Source: Ignavibacteria bacterium (GTDB taxonomy: Bacteria; Bacteroidota; Ignavibacteria; Ignavibacteriales; Melioribacteraceae). Taken from it: a stretch of 64,000 nucleotides of DNA. How positions within the stretch are numbered: the first letter of the stretch is position 1; every line of letters begins with the position of its first letter. The stretch is taken from positions 1 through 64,000 of the forward strand of contig WPAE01000016.1 in NCBI GenBank assembly GCA_009773205.1, written 5' to 3'. A program made the translations under genes and the position numbers. A model generated the notes under the pieces. That model was not told the origin of the DNA, made no database searches, and worked only from the letters and a program-made list of their open reading frames with translations. This document shows positions 34,850-44,189 of this stretch, one piece after another.

Positions 34850-36167
34850 ATGGCAAAGATTATAAAACACAGTTGGGCTGAACCATACAAAATTAAAATG
34901 GTTGAGCCGATAAAAGTTACAGACCGTCCTTACAGAGAAAAAGCGGCTAAAGAAGCCGGCTACAATACATTCTTATTAAAAAGCGAAGATGTTTACATAG
35001 ACCTACTTACAGACAGCGGCACAAATGCAATGAGCGATTATCAATGGGCTGGTTTAATGATGGGCGATGAAGCTTACGCCGGGAGCAAAAATTTCTATGC
35101 TCTTTGGGATAATGTAAAGAAGTATTACGGAATGCCATACTTTGTTCCAACGCATCAGGGGCGCGCTGCCGAACACATGATTTCTAAAATTATGATTAAG
35201 CCGGGCGATTACATTCCCGGCAACATGTACTTTACAACTACCCGCGTTCATCAAGAATTAGCCGGCGGAACTTTTGTTGATGTAATTATTGATGAAGCAC
35301 ACGATGCAAAAAACACTCATCCTTTCAAAGGAAACATTGATCCAAACAAATTAGAAGCGCTCATCCATAAAGTTGGCGCAAAGAAAATTCCTTACGTATG
35401 TATGGCTGGTCCGGTAAACATGGCTGGCGGGCAGCCTTTTTCTATGGCTAACCTAAAAGAAATTTCTGCACTTACTAAAAAATATGGAATCAAACTTTGG
35501 TTCGACGCAACACGCGCAACTGAAAACGCATATTTTATCCAACAAAAAGAAAAAGGTTACGAAAAGAAAACAGTTGCTCAGCTTCTAAAAGAAATATGTT
35601 CTTACTTTGATGGAATTTGGGTAAGCGCAAAGAAAGATGGTTTTATAGCAACAAGAAACAAAAAAGTTTTTGAAGAAGCTCGCAACATGGTTGTTATTTA
35701 CGAAGGACTTCATAGCTATGGAGGTTTAGCCGGACGCGATATGGAAGCTATGGCTCGCGGAATTGAAGAAATGGTTAAGCCGGAAAACATTAGTATGCGC
35801 GTTAAGCAGGTTGAGTATTGCGGCAAGCAGCTTGAAAGCTACGGTATTCCGTTGGTTAAACCATACGGCGGACACGCAATTTTTCTTGATGCAAAACAAT
35901 TTTTGTCTCACTTAAAACAAGATTTATTTCCTGCACAATCGCTAGCTTCAGAAATTTATGAAGACAGCGGCGTGCGTGGAATGGAACGCGGTTTGGTTTC
36001 TTCCGGGCGCGATCCTAAAACCGGCGAGCAGCGCTATCCTAAACTTGAACTCGTTCGTTTAACTTTTCCCAGAAGTTTACGACAAGAGAAAGAAAATTAA
36101 AGGATTGAAGATGGTTTACGAGCCGAAGTATTTGAGATTCTTCCAAGCACGTTTTGTAAAGCTATAA
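34850..36167 (+). pseudogene. tpl: tyrosine phenol-lyase (beta-tyrosinase) with C-terminal deletion and frameshift
   Basis: PLP-dependent beta-eliminating lyase (tyrosine to phenol, pyruvate, ammonia). Tryptophanase is the close relative, but SGVRGMERG carries the Arg of TPL and the end LRFFQARF has the TPL Phe pair, not the tryptophanase His. The PLP segment is WVSAKKDGF. The frame stops at 36100 as LTFPRSLRQEKEN (416 aa against about 456 usual). The lost end continues in another frame: YDKRKKIKGLKMVYEPKYLR to TAA 36167. About 20 residues between FPR and VYDKRKK are missing, so a short deletion plus frameshift is the simplest reading. The protein lacks its small-domain C-terminus and is probably impaired. 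Confidence 0.85.
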
Positions 36168-36199
36168 TCGCTTACTCACTTTATTATTCTTATCTTCGC

Positions 36200-36237
36200 A
36201 GAGCCGGACATCTAATTTGTTAGTCCGGCTCTACTTT
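36200..36237 (+). terminator. terminator after the tpl locus
   Basis: 10-bp stem AGAGCCGGAC/GTCCGGCTCT with a 13-nt loop and a short ACTTTATG tail, 32 nt after the restored tpl stop. It stands just before the glnD-like gene. Confidence 0.65.
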
Positions 36238-36272
36238 ATGTTTTATTCACAACAAGAAAGAACTTATTTTTT

Positions 36273-38828
36273 ATGTCGCCGCTCAAATTAAAAGAAAATT
36301 TTCTTCTGGATAGAGATAAGCTCTTTCGTGATTTCGAATTAATTAAAGATCCATTTAAATTTTCTGTTAGTTGGAGTCTGCTTGTTGAAGAATATATTTT
36401 TCGTGTATTAAGCGGAGTGAAATTAGATTGCGCGGTAGCTTCTGTTGGAAGTTTTAGCAGAAGAGAGCTTTCACCCTTTTCCGATATTGATTTGATGTTC
36501 ATATTTGAAAACGTGAATGGTAATGAAAAACTTATACAAAACTGCGTTACAAATCTTTGGGATTCTGGGATAGAGGTCTCGCATACTATTCGTGAGTTTT
36601 CAGACATTTCAAAATTTTTAGCAGAAGACCTTGAAGCATTCACTCAATTTTTTGACACACGCTTTATAATTGGAAATGATAAGCTGTATAAAAAATGGAA
36701 CAAGGCAGTTACTTCTTCATTGAATACAGAAGTAAAAAAGAACCTAATAGAAGAATATTTTTTTGATATACGTGAGCGTTATAAAAAGTATGGCGATTCT
36801 GCAAAAGTTCTTGAGCCAAATGTGAAATATACTGCCGGCGGTTTGCGCGATTTACAAGTTATCGAATGGATGTATTGTTTAAAGAACGAAACTCTGTTAA
36901 CTGTTCAAGAAGAGATTACACAATCGGAGCACTTCTTTCACATTCTAAAATCAGATAAGCTGCTAGCAGTTCGTGCTGTTGTAAGACTTAGCGAAGCCTA
37001 CAAAATGGTCTTGAATGCACGCAATCTTCTTCACCTTATTTCCAACCATAAAAACGATAGATTCGAGTTTGAGTACCAAGAAAAAGCTGCAATTCTTCTT
37101 GGTTACTCTGCAGGCAATTGGCATTCTTACATGAAGAAGTATTTCGAATCAACTAACATCATCAAACGTTTTTGCAGAACAATGCGTAAACGATTTGAAG
37201 AAGAAATTACTCCGCCCGTAAGCGATTACCTTACAATTGTGCTTGATGATGATTTTGTTCTTAAGAACAGAAATGTTTGTCTCGCAAGAGAAATTAAACT
37301 TGGCATGAGCGGGATTCTGCGTGCTTTTTATTACCGTGGGTTACAGAATGCTCGCTTTGAAGAAAATCTTCGCTCACAAATTATTGAAGAAGTGTATGAT
37401 CTTGAAGAATACCGTATCCACGAGAATAAGTCTTCTGTTTTCTTCCGCGAGATTTTAAAACTTCCTAGAAATGTTGGCGCACTGTTAATTCTTATGGACG
37501 AGTTGGGAGTTTTAGCTGCATTTTTACCAGAGTTCAAAGACTTGGCAGGATTTTTTCAGCCTGGTGTTTATCATTGTTACACAGCAGACGAGCATACACT
37601 AATTGCACTTGCAAATCTTGAAAAACTTAGCGAAGAAGCTTCTATTTTGGGAAAACTTTTTCAAAGTGTACGTGAAAGAGATATTTTGTTTCTTGCTGTT
37701 TTATTCCATGACATAGCTAAACCGATTAGTGTTTCCGGGCACGAGATAATTGGCAGCGAAATTGCAAACTCTGTAATGGAACGGCTTGGTTATTCTTCTG
37801 AAGAAATCGAGACTGTTCAGTTTTTGGTTCATCATCATTTAACTATGGAACAAATAGCTTTCCGCAGAAACCTTAACGATCCTTCAACCCTTGATAATTT
37901 TGCTCAACTCTTCCCTTCATCGGAACATCTCGATCTTCTTTACTTAGTAACTTATGCGGATCTTTCCGCTGTTTCTCCAGCAGTATGGACACAATGGAAA
38001 AGTGATTTACTGTTTGAGCTTTATAGAAAAACAAAAACGATGTTAGAAGAACGAGTTAGCGGGCAAGAGATGCTCTCAGGCAATCTCAAAGAAATTTTGA
38101 ACGGCTCTGAAGTTTATTGGGAAGACAACATTAAAGATCATATCGAATCTATTGATGATCTTGGTTACTTACATCATTTCTCAGTCGAAGAAATTAATCA
38201 GCACATAGAGGAAATAGAAAAAGGTTTACATGTATCTGTGTTTTTCAAAGAAGATGAAACATTTACGAACATTACAGTAATTACTCGCGATAGAGATGCG
38301 CTGCTTTCGAGATTATGTGGAGCGCTTGCAATAAACGATCTGAACATTCACGATGCAAAAATCTTTACACGCAAAGATGGTATTGTGATAGATAGTTTTA
38401 ATGTAACAGATTTTAGAACTGGAAATAAAGCAGAAACAGAACGTAACAAAAAGATTTCTCACGATTTGGAATTAGCAGTACAGAATGAACTTCAGATTAC
38501 TAAAGAGTTTAACAATATTAAATCCAAATGGTGGCGTATTGAAAACAAACTATTTAAGCGCAAAGGGAAAGTCAAAATTAAGTTTGAAAAACATGACCGT
38601 TATACAATAGTAGATGTTTTTTCTCCCGATAGACTTGGGCTGCTTTATCAAATAACTAAAAAAATAAACGAGCTTGGCTTATCAATTTACTTTGCAAAAA
38701 TTTCTACTAAAGGCGATGATATAATTGATGCATTTTATATTCTGGACCGTTACAGAAAAAAAGTACCAGCAAATCAGTACGAGCTTATTACTCACGAACT
38801 AACACAAACAATTGAAGAAATGTTATAG
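36273..38828 (+). CDS. glnD: GlnD-like [protein-PII] uridylyltransferase/uridylyl-removing enzyme
   Basis: Nitrogen sensor that modifies PII. Order matches GlnD: nucleotidyltransferase motif SFSRRELSPFSDIDLMFIF (about 65), helical linker with AGGLRDLQVIEWM, HD domain (AVLFHDIAKPISVSGHE about 480, then VHHHLTMEQIAFRR), and two ACT domains at the end (SRLCGALAINDLNIHDAKIF; DRLGLLYQITKKINELGLS). At 851 aa it is near full length. The first Gly of the usual GGYGRGE motif is replaced (GSFSRRE), so activity is likely but not certain. No glnB is in the window. murI follows after 8 nt, probably in the same transcript. Confidence 0.88.
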   Translation: MSPLKLKENFLLDRDKLFRDFELIKDPFKFSVSWSLLVEEYIFRVLSGVKLDCAVASVGSFSRRELSPFSDIDLMFIFENVNGNEKLIQNCVTNLWDSGIEVSHTIREFSDISKFLAEDLEAFTQFFDTRFIIGNDKLYKKWNKAVTSSLNTEVKKNLIEEYFFDIRERYKKYGDSAKVLEPNVKYTAGGLRDLQVIEWMYCLKNETLLTVQEEITQSEHFFHILKSDKLLAVRAVVRLSEAYKMVLNARNLLHLISNHKNDRFEFEYQEKAAILLGYSAGNWHSYMKKYFESTNIIKRFCRTMRKRFEEEITPPVSDYLTIVLDDDFVLKNRNVCLAREIKLGMSGILRAFYYRGLQNARFEENLRSQIIEEVYDLEEYRIHENKSSVFFREILKLPRNVGALLILMDELGVLAAFLPEFKDLAGFFQPGVYHCYTADEHTLIALANLEKLSEEASILGKLFQSVRERDILFLAVLFHDIAKPISVSGHEIIGSEIANSVMERLGYSSEEIETVQFLVHHHLTMEQIAFRRNLNDPSTLDNFAQLFPSSEHLDLLYLVTYADLSAVSPAVWTQWKSDLLFELYRKTKTMLEERVSGQEMLSGNLKEILNGSEVYWEDNIKDHIESIDDLGYLHHFSVEEINQHIEEIEKGLHVSVFFKEDETFTNITVITRDRDALLSRLCGALAINDLNIHDAKIFTRKDGIVIDSFNVTDFRTGNKAETERNKKISHDLELAVQNELQITKEFNNIKSKWWRIENKLFKRKGKVKIKFEKHDRYTIVDVFSPDRLGLLYQITKKINELGLSIYFAKISTKGDDIIDAFYILDRYRKKVPANQYELITHELTQTIEEML

Positions 38829-38836
38829 GTGTAAAA

Positions 38837-39667
38837 TTGAATTTCATGAACAAAACAAATCCAATCGGTTTTTTTGATTCTGGTATTGGAGGCTTAACTG
38901 TAGTAAAAGCAGTTACAAGTTTATTGCCAAACGAAAACATTGTTTACTTTGGAGATACTGCACGCGTTCCTTACGGCTCTAAATCAAACGATACAGTTAT
39001 TGAATATTCCATTCAAGCTGCAAATTTTTTATTGAGAAAGAACATAAAACTTTTGGTAGTCGCTTGTAATACGGCTTCTTCGGTTGCGCTTACAGAGCTT
39101 CGTAAATTTTTAACTGTGCCGGTAATTGGAATGATTGAACCAGGCGCTAAAATGGCTTTAAGTGACTCCAAGAACAAACATATTGGTGTTATTGGAACGC
39201 GAGCTACTATAAACAACAAAGCTTATGCTTATGAACTAAAAAAACTTAACCCGAAAGTGAAAGTTTTTGAGCAAGCGTGCCCGCTCTTTGTCCCTCTTGC
39301 CGAAGAAGGATGGCTGGACCATAAAGCAACAGAGTTGATTGCCAAAACTTATCTATCTGAAATGAAAGAACTTAAAATTGACAGCTTAATTTTAGGCTGC
39401 ACGCATTACCCAATTCTGAAAGAAGTAATTCAAAAAGTAGTTGGCAAAAGTGTTAAACTTGTTGATAGCGGTTCACCTGCAGCGAGATTAGTAGAAGATT
39501 ACTTAAACGGAAGAGGGTTAAGAAATCAATCTGTGCATCACGGGCAGAGCGAGTTTTACGTAAGCGACTTGCCGGCAAAGTTTAGAGAAGTAGCAGAAAT
39601 ATTTTTAGGAAAGAAAATAGCGCACTTGCATAAAGTTGAATTAGAAGAACTTACCAACGAAAGATGA
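38837..39667 (+). CDS. murI: glutamate racemase
   Basis: Makes D-glutamate for peptidoglycan. Signature FFDSGIGGLTVVKAV (Asp-Ser), catalytic Cys pair in VVACNTASSVALTEL and LGCTHYPILK, and GDTARVPYGSKS are all present. The start is probably TTG 38837, placed 5 nt after AGGTG; the alternative ATG 38846 is 15 nt away from that site. The same AGGTGTAAA leader precedes the ATG at 45670. Co-directional with the glnD-like gene with an 8-nt gap. Confidence 0.95.
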   Translation: MNFMNKTNPIGFFDSGIGGLTVVKAVTSLLPNENIVYFGDTARVPYGSKSNDTVIEYSIQAANFLLRKNIKLLVVACNTASSVALTELRKFLTVPVIGMIEPGAKMALSDSKNKHIGVIGTRATINNKAYAYELKKLNPKVKVFEQACPLFVPLAEEGWLDHKATELIAKTYLSEMKELKIDSLILGCTHYPILKEVIQKVVGKSVKLVDSGSPAARLVEDYLNGRGLRNQSVHHGQSEFYVSDLPAKFREVAEIFLGKKIAHLHKVELEELTNER

Positions 39668-39685
39668 GTGTAGAGTGAAGAACGT

Positions 39686-39711
39686 AGAACGAAGAGTTTA
39701 AACTTCGTTCT
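39686..39711. repeat. inverted repeat between murI and the NUDIX gene
   Basis: AGAACGAAG-AGTTTAAA-CTTCGTTCT, perfect 9-bp arms, built from the same GAACGTAGAACGAAG mini-repeat seen at 31.47 kb. It lies between convergent genes and could help terminate, but lacks a T run. Confidence 0.6.
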
Positions 39712-39721
39712 TAGCTCTTCG

Positions 39722-40252
39722 TTATATTCTCAATCTGTACATCTGAATGCCACAAATAGTTTTTGCATCGCAAATTTCGTTAGTGCGGATTTTTTCATCA
39801 ATCTCATTAAGCGTTAACTCAACTAATTCAATTCCTTCTTCACCTTCTTCTCTTGCATGATCTCCAAATACTAATCCATTTGCTAAATAAATATGCAAGA
39901 CCTCATTACAGAATCCGGAAGTTGTAATTATTTCTCCCAAACGAGAAATGTTAGAAGCAGAATAACCTGTTTCTTCTTTTAGTTCTCGTGAAGCGCAAAT
40001 TTGCGGTTCTTCGCCTTTATCCAATTTACCTGCCGGCAGTTCGAACAATACTTTTTTATGAGGCCAGCGGAATTGCTTAATCAAAACAATCGTGCCATCA
40101 TCTTTTACCGGAACAATAACAGCGCCGCCGGGATGAATTACTGTTTCGCGGCAGACAGTTTTTTCTTTCCCCTCAAATTTTACTTCATCAACTCTTATAT
40201 CAACTACTTTTCCTTTAAATGGAGTTTCGCTTTTTAGTATTTCGTAATTCAC
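39722..40252 (-). CDS. NUDIX hydrolase, ADP-ribose pyrophosphatase-like
   Basis: 176-aa NUDIX protein. The box GKLDKGEEPQICASRELKEETGY fits GX5EX7REUXEEXGU. Preceding LIKQFRWPHKKVLFELPAG is typical of ADP-ribose pyrophosphatases (NudF type). It follows glnA on the minus strand but is separated by a terminator. Confidence 0.9.
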   Translation of the reverse strand: MNYEILKSETPFKGKVVDIRVDEVKFEGKEKTVCRETVIHPGGAVIVPVKDDGTIVLIKQFRWPHKKVLFELPAGKLDKGEEPQICASRELKEETGYSASNISRLGEIITTSGFCNEVLHIYLANGLVFGDHAREEGEEGIELVELTLNEIDEKIRTNEICDAKTICGIQMYRLRI

Positions 40253-40324
40253 AAAGTACCTTTTCTTGAAAACTAACTACACAAATTTAAGCCCAAATAG
40301 TGCTAAAGAAAAATTTGGTAAATA

Positions 40325-40348
40325 AAAGGCGAGCTAACACTCGCCTTT
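40325..40348 (-). terminator. terminator of glnA (minus strand)
   Basis: AAAGGCGAG-CTAACA-CTCGCCTTT, 9-bp stem; on the minus strand it is followed by a T-rich tail (CTTTTATTTACC), 39 nt after the glnA stop. Confidence 0.82.
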
Positions 40349-40386
40349 CCTAAAAGCTAATTGCTAACACCTAAATTCTTAACAAC

Positions 40387-41811
40387 TTAAACATCAAAAT
40401 ACTGCTCAAACTCAAAAGGAGTTGGGCGCAAAGCTGCAGGTTTAACTTCTTTTGCAGTTTTGTAGTTAATCCAAGTGTTGATTACATCTTCGGTAAACAC
40501 TCCGCCTTTAAGCAAGAACTCATGATCATCAGCTAAAGCTTTAAGAGCATGCCCAAGAGACTCAGGAGTAGATGGAACATCTTTCAGTTCCTCAGGAGAC
40601 ATATCATAAATATCTTTATCAAGTGGTTCTCCTGGTTCAATTCTGTTTTGAATGCCATCAAGTCCAGCCATTAAAACAGCGGAGAATGCAAGGTAAGGAT
40701 TTGCAGAAGGATCGGGGCATCGGAACTCGATACGTTTTGCTTTAGGAGAGTTACCAAAAGGAATTCTGATTGATGCGCTTCTATTGTTAGATGAATAAGC
40801 CAAGTTAACAGGCGCTTCAAATCCAGGAACTAAACGCTTGTAAGAATTTGTAGTTGGGTTTGTAATAGCCAATAATGCCGGTGCGTGTTTAAGAAGTCCG
40901 CCAATAAAGTATAACGCCATTTCGCTTAATCCGGCATATGCGCCTCCTGCAAAAAGAGGTTTATCTTTTAACCACAAACTAACGTGAACATGCATACCGC
41001 TTCCGTTATCGCCAAAAATTGGTTTGGGCATATAGGTTACAGTTTTACCGTTTGCTTTAGCTGTGTTTTTTACTACATACTTAAACATCAACAATTGATC
41101 GGCAGCTTTTAGAAGAGGCGCAAACTTCATATCAATTTCGCATTGACCGCCGCTTGCTACTTCGTGATGCTGAGCTTCTACTTCGATACCAAGGCTTTCA
41201 AGATTAAGAACCATATCATTTCTTAAATCCATCAGAGAATCTGTTGGCGGAACAGGGAAGTAACCTTCCTTAAACCGCGGTTTGTAACCAAGGTTTGGGT
41301 TTTCATCACGACCGCTGTTCCATTTGCCCTCGATGGAATCAAGCGAATAGAAAGCAAAGTTTGGACCGCTGTCGAAACGAACATCATCGAATACGAAAAA
41401 TTCGGCTTCAGGACCAAAATATGCAACGTCTGCAAGTCCTGTAGATTTTAAGTAAGCATCAGCTTTTTGAGCAATGTTACGCGGGCAGCGGCTGTACTTC
41501 TCTTTTGTGGCTGGTTCATAAACATCGCATATTAAAGAAATTGTTGGAGCCTTTATAAATGGATCTAAAAACATTGTATTTGGATCCGGAATGAGCAGCA
41601 TATCGCTTTCATTTATTGCTTTCCAACCGCGGATTGATGAGCCATCGAACCCGTAACCGTTTTCAAAAGAATTTTCGCCGAATTGGCTAACCGGTACTGT
41701 AAAATGCTGCCACTGTCCCGGAAAATCCATAAACTTAAAATCAACGAACTGAATTTTGTTTGCTTTAACGTACAATAATATATCCCCAACAGTAGAAGTA
41801 GATTTACCCAT
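40387..41811 (-). CDS. glnA: glutamine synthetase type I
   Basis: Assimilates ammonia into glutamine in the cytoplasm. GS signatures are clear: [17 protein letters not shown] (beta-grasp), [64 protein letters not shown] and [17 protein letters not shown]. At 474 aa it is the classic bacterial length. An adenylylation-type Tyr segment (DIYDMSPEE) is present near residue 405, suggesting but not proving GlnE control. It is 5 nt downstream of the Lrp gene on the same strand, so that regulator is a likely controller. Confidence 0.97.
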   Translation of the reverse strand: MGKSTSTVGDILLYVKANKIQFVDFKFMDFPGQWQHFTVPVSQFGENSFENGYGFDGSSIRGWKAINESDMLLIPDPNTMFLDPFIKAPTISLICDVYEPATKEKYSRCPRNIAQKADAYLKSTGLADVAYFGPEAEFFVFDDVRFDSGPNFAFYSLDSIEGKWNSGRDENPNLGYKPRFKEGYFPVPPTDSLMDLRNDMVLNLESLGIEVEAQHHEVASGGQCEIDMKFAPLLKAADQLLMFKYVVKNTAKANGKTVTYMPKPIFGDNGSGMHVHVSLWLKDKPLFAGGAYAGLSEMALYFIGGLLKHAPALLAITNPTTNSYKRLVPGFEAPVNLAYSSNNRSASIRIPFGNSPKAKRIEFRCPDPSANPYLAFSAVLMAGLDGIQNRIEPGEPLDKDIYDMSPEELKDVPSTPESLGHALKALADDHEFLLKGGVFTEDVINTWINYKTAKEVKPAALRPTPFEFEQYFDV

Positions 41812-41816
41812 TTTTT

Positions 41817-42278
41817 TTACTCCTTTTTAAATTGAATGTTTAAACTTGTCGTCTCTTTTATGGTAGAAAGAACATAACTAGTAACAGTTTTAGTTACACC
41901 ATGCCAAGATTGAATTTTAGAAAGCAATGCTTCTAAATCTTTTGTTTCTTTAACTACAACTTTTAGAATGTGAGAACCTTCGCCAAGAATTGAATGGCAT
42001 TCCAGAATTTCGCCTGTTTTACGAACCTGCTCGGCAAATTTTTCATAACTTTTTGAAGATTCCATTACTACAAGCACAAATGCCATAATATCATAATGAA
42101 AAATTTGTCTGTTTAGCTTTGCGTAATAACCTTGAATAACTCCTCGGTCTTCAAGCTTATTTAGTCTTTCGCTGAGCGAAGGAACTGATAAACCTACAAT
42201 TTCGGCTAACTCGTTTCGTTTCATTCTGCCGTTCTCTTGTAGCTTTTTCAGCACGGTAATATCTAAGTCATCCAACAT
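41817..42278 (-). CDS. Lrp/AsnC-family transcriptional regulator
   Basis: About 153 aa when started at ATG 42278 ([20 protein letters not shown]). The track's longer start adds 32 residues absent from the family and I reject it. Helix-turn-helix: [22 protein letters not shown]. The C-terminal RAM effector domain has [16 protein letters not shown] and [15 protein letters not shown]. Such proteins sense amino acids; glnA directly downstream (5-nt gap) makes nitrogen or glutamine control likely. The ribosome site is weak. Confidence 0.93.
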   Translation of the reverse strand: MLDDLDITVLKKLQENGRMKRNELAEIVGLSVPSLSERLNKLEDRGVIQGYYAKLNRQIFHYDIMAFVLVVMESSKSYEKFAEQVRKTGEILECHSILGEGSHILKVVVKETKDLEALLSKIQSWHGVTKTVTSYVLSTIKETTSLNIQFKKE

Positions 42279-42439
42279 AATAACACTTATTTTATTAGGA
42301 AAAACATTATTCTTGACTGAAAATATAAGGTCGTGATTTCTTAATAGCAAATTTTCGGCAAGAATAAATAACATTTTGTGTAATTATTAATGGATTGATT
42401 GAATTTGTATCTTTACCGCATATTATTAAAAGGTGAGAA

Positions 42440-43654
42440 ATGAAAAAGCTATGTACAATTTTTGCACTCATACTATTTACAATAAATATAACAGCTCAAA
42501 CCGATCCAACTATCCAAACAATTATTAATAAAGTAAGCATAGATACATTGATGAGTTATCTTGGCGAGATTTGCGGAGATAAACAAATAACAATCAATAA
42601 TTCACCTACAAGAATTTTATCAAGAAACCGTTACAGTACAGGCAATGCATATATGCCATATTATCTTATAGAAAAATTTGAAAAATTTGGCTTGGTAGCA
42701 CTTCAGCAAAATTTTATGACTGACGGTCAAAATGTTTATGCAATACAAAACGGAAGGAAGTCAGATCAATATGTAATTATTTGTGCTCACTATGATAATA
42801 TGCCATCTTCTGGAATTGCACCGGGCGCTGATGATAATGGAAGCGGAACAGTTGCTGTTTTAGAGGCAGCAAGAATTTTATCTAAATATAAATTCGATTT
42901 TACAATAATTTATGCGCTTTGGGATTTAGAAGAGTATGGGCTGCACGGGAGTAATTATTATGCGCAAGAAGCCAGCTTTAGGGGCGATAAAATTGCTGCT
43001 GTAATTAATTTAGATATGATTGCTTGGGACAGCAATAATGATTTTAAGGCAGAAGTTCATTCGAGAAATGTTTCTACAACACTTGAGCTTGGCAACTTAG
43101 TGCAAGATGTAAATAGAAATTATTCTGTTGGTCTTAACATGTTTACTTCTACACCCGGCACCAACGCAAGCGATCACGCATCGTTTTGGAGATACAATTA
43201 TCCGGCAGTTTTATTAATTGAAAGTATGGGTGATTTTAATCCTTATTATCATAAAGTAACCGATGATATTTCGAAAATTAACAAACCATATTTCGAAAGA
43301 ATGTCGAAATTAGCTATTGCAGTTACAGCGGTTTCTGCTGTGCCAGTTTCGGCTGCTTCGGTTGCGCAAAACTTACCAAGTGAATTTAAATTGAACCAAA
43401 ATTATCCCAACCCGTTTAATCCAAGTACAGTAATCAGTTACCGTATTTCAGAACCAAGCCACGTAACTCTTAAAGTGTATGATGTTTTAGGAAGGGAAGT
43501 TGCAACATTAGTAGATGAACACAAACAGCCCGGCAGTTATAAAATTGTTTTTAATCCAGCATCAAGTATCAAGAATCCAGCATCTGGAATTTATTTCTAC
43601 CGGTTGGTAACACCAACAGCTACGATAACAAAGAAGATGGTCTTAACAAAATAG
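42440..43654 (+). CDS. M28-family metallopeptidase with T9SS sorting domain
   Basis: Secreted zinc aminopeptidase. Signal peptide (KKLCTIFALILFTINITAQ), then the di-zinc site: His in VIICAHYDNM, Asp in APGADDNGSGTVA, Glu in LWDLEEYGLHGS, Asp in VINLDMIAWD and His in SDHASFWRY. The last 85 residues are a T9SS type A domain (NYPNPFNPST, GREVATLVDE, SGIYFYRLV, KKMVLTK). The loop before SGIYFYR is expanded by a 21-nt duplication. Three hairpins follow the gene. Confidence 0.93.
   Translation: MKKLCTIFALILFTINITAQTDPTIQTIINKVSIDTLMSYLGEICGDKQITINNSPTRILSRNRYSTGNAYMPYYLIEKFEKFGLVALQQNFMTDGQNVYAIQNGRKSDQYVIICAHYDNMPSSGIAPGADDNGSGTVAVLEAARILSKYKFDFTIIYALWDLEEYGLHGSNYYAQEASFRGDKIAAVINLDMIAWDSNNDFKAEVHSRNVSTTLELGNLVQDVNRNYSVGLNMFTSTPGTNASDHASFWRYNYPAVLLIESMGDFNPYYHKVTDDISKINKPYFERMSKLAIAVTAVSAVPVSAASVAQNLPSEFKLNQNYPNPFNPSTVISYRISEPSHVTLKVYDVLGREVATLVDEHKQPGSYKIVFNPASSIKNPASGIYFYRLVTPTATITKKMVLTK
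43553..43584 (+). repeat. direct repeat inside the T9SS domain of the M28 peptidase
   Basis: AATCCAGCATC occurs at 43553-43563 and again at 43574-43584. The spacing is exactly 21 nt, so the reading frame is kept (NPASSIK then NPASGIY). It sits in the same loop as the repeats at 4.4 and 49.97 kb. Confidence 0.85.
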
Positions 43655-43664
43655 CGGTTTCCGT

Positions 43665-43725
43665 AGGGAATGGTCTGCGACCATTCCTTAATAAATATTT
43701 AGGATCGGTCTAAGACCGATCCTAA
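43665..43725. repeat. two consecutive strong hairpins
   Basis: GGAATGGTC-TGC-GACCATTCC (9-bp stem) and TTAGGATCGGTC-TAA-GACCGATCCTAA (12-bp stem) lie in tandem just after the M28 stop codon, ahead of a third, T-tailed hairpin. Neither has its own T run; they resemble REP-type palindromic units. Confidence 0.75.
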
Positions 43726-43739
43726 CAAAAATTGAAAAG

Positions 43740-43776
43740 CCCGGCAATCCGTCTGCTGACGGAGCCGGGATTTTTT
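43740..43776 (+). terminator. rho-independent terminator downstream of the M28 peptidase
   Basis: Compound stem CCCGGC-AAT-CCGTC with GACGG-A-GCCGGG and tail ATTTTTT. Third hairpin of the series after this gene. Confidence 0.85.
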
Positions 43777-44189
43777 GTGCCCAAATTTTGCACTTGCCTT
43801 TCGCATTTAGTTTTATTTAATTGAGTTCAGATTAAAAAAGAGTAACAAACGAGCGGACTCTTCTTCTAAATTATCGGGGTCTAAATTGAAAACACACTTA
43901 AAGTTCTCTACAAAAACAAAAAGCACATAGTAAAAATAGATTGCAATAAGCACTACAATTTTTGGTAAGTATTTCTAATGCCGAAATAGTTCAACGATTT
44001 CGAAGGATGTGAAAGATGAAAAGAAATTGCTGAGTGGTTTATGATAGTTGTGGAAATTAATAACAAATACTATGCTATTGCTTGTCCCTTGCTGCTTGCA
44101 ACTTGTACCTAAAAAGGGAGGTTCAGAATGAAAAAGAAGTTTATAGATTAATACTTATTACGAAAGAAATAAAAGAAAAGGTAATTGTT
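43777..44189. other. 413-bp intergenic region before the Kelch genes
   Basis: No recognisable gene. It contains a repeat-like stretch (CTTGCTGCTTGCAACTTG). The track extends the next ORF back into this region as MSLAACNLYLKRE, but that part is translated repeat, with the true signal peptide starting at 44190. A GGGAGG site near 44117 has no convincing ORF behind it. Confidence 0.55.

Noticed and set aside
36066-36167. Programmed frameshift in tyrosine phenol-lyase
   Set aside because: A programmed shift would not restore the roughly 20 missing residues; no slippery site plus downstream structure is obvious.
34850-36167. Tryptophanase (tnaA)
   Set aside because: The Arg in MERG and the Phe pair in LRFFQARF are the tyrosine phenol-lyase residues; tryptophanase has other residues at these places.
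43665-43776. CRISPR array
   Set aside because: The hairpins differ in sequence and are not regularly spaced; no direct repeats with spacers and no cas genes were seen anywhere in the window.
44082-44189. Upstream extension of the first Kelch gene
   Set aside because: The added 36 residues come from repeat-like intergenic DNA and would bury the signal peptide; ATG 44190 has a proper ribosome site.
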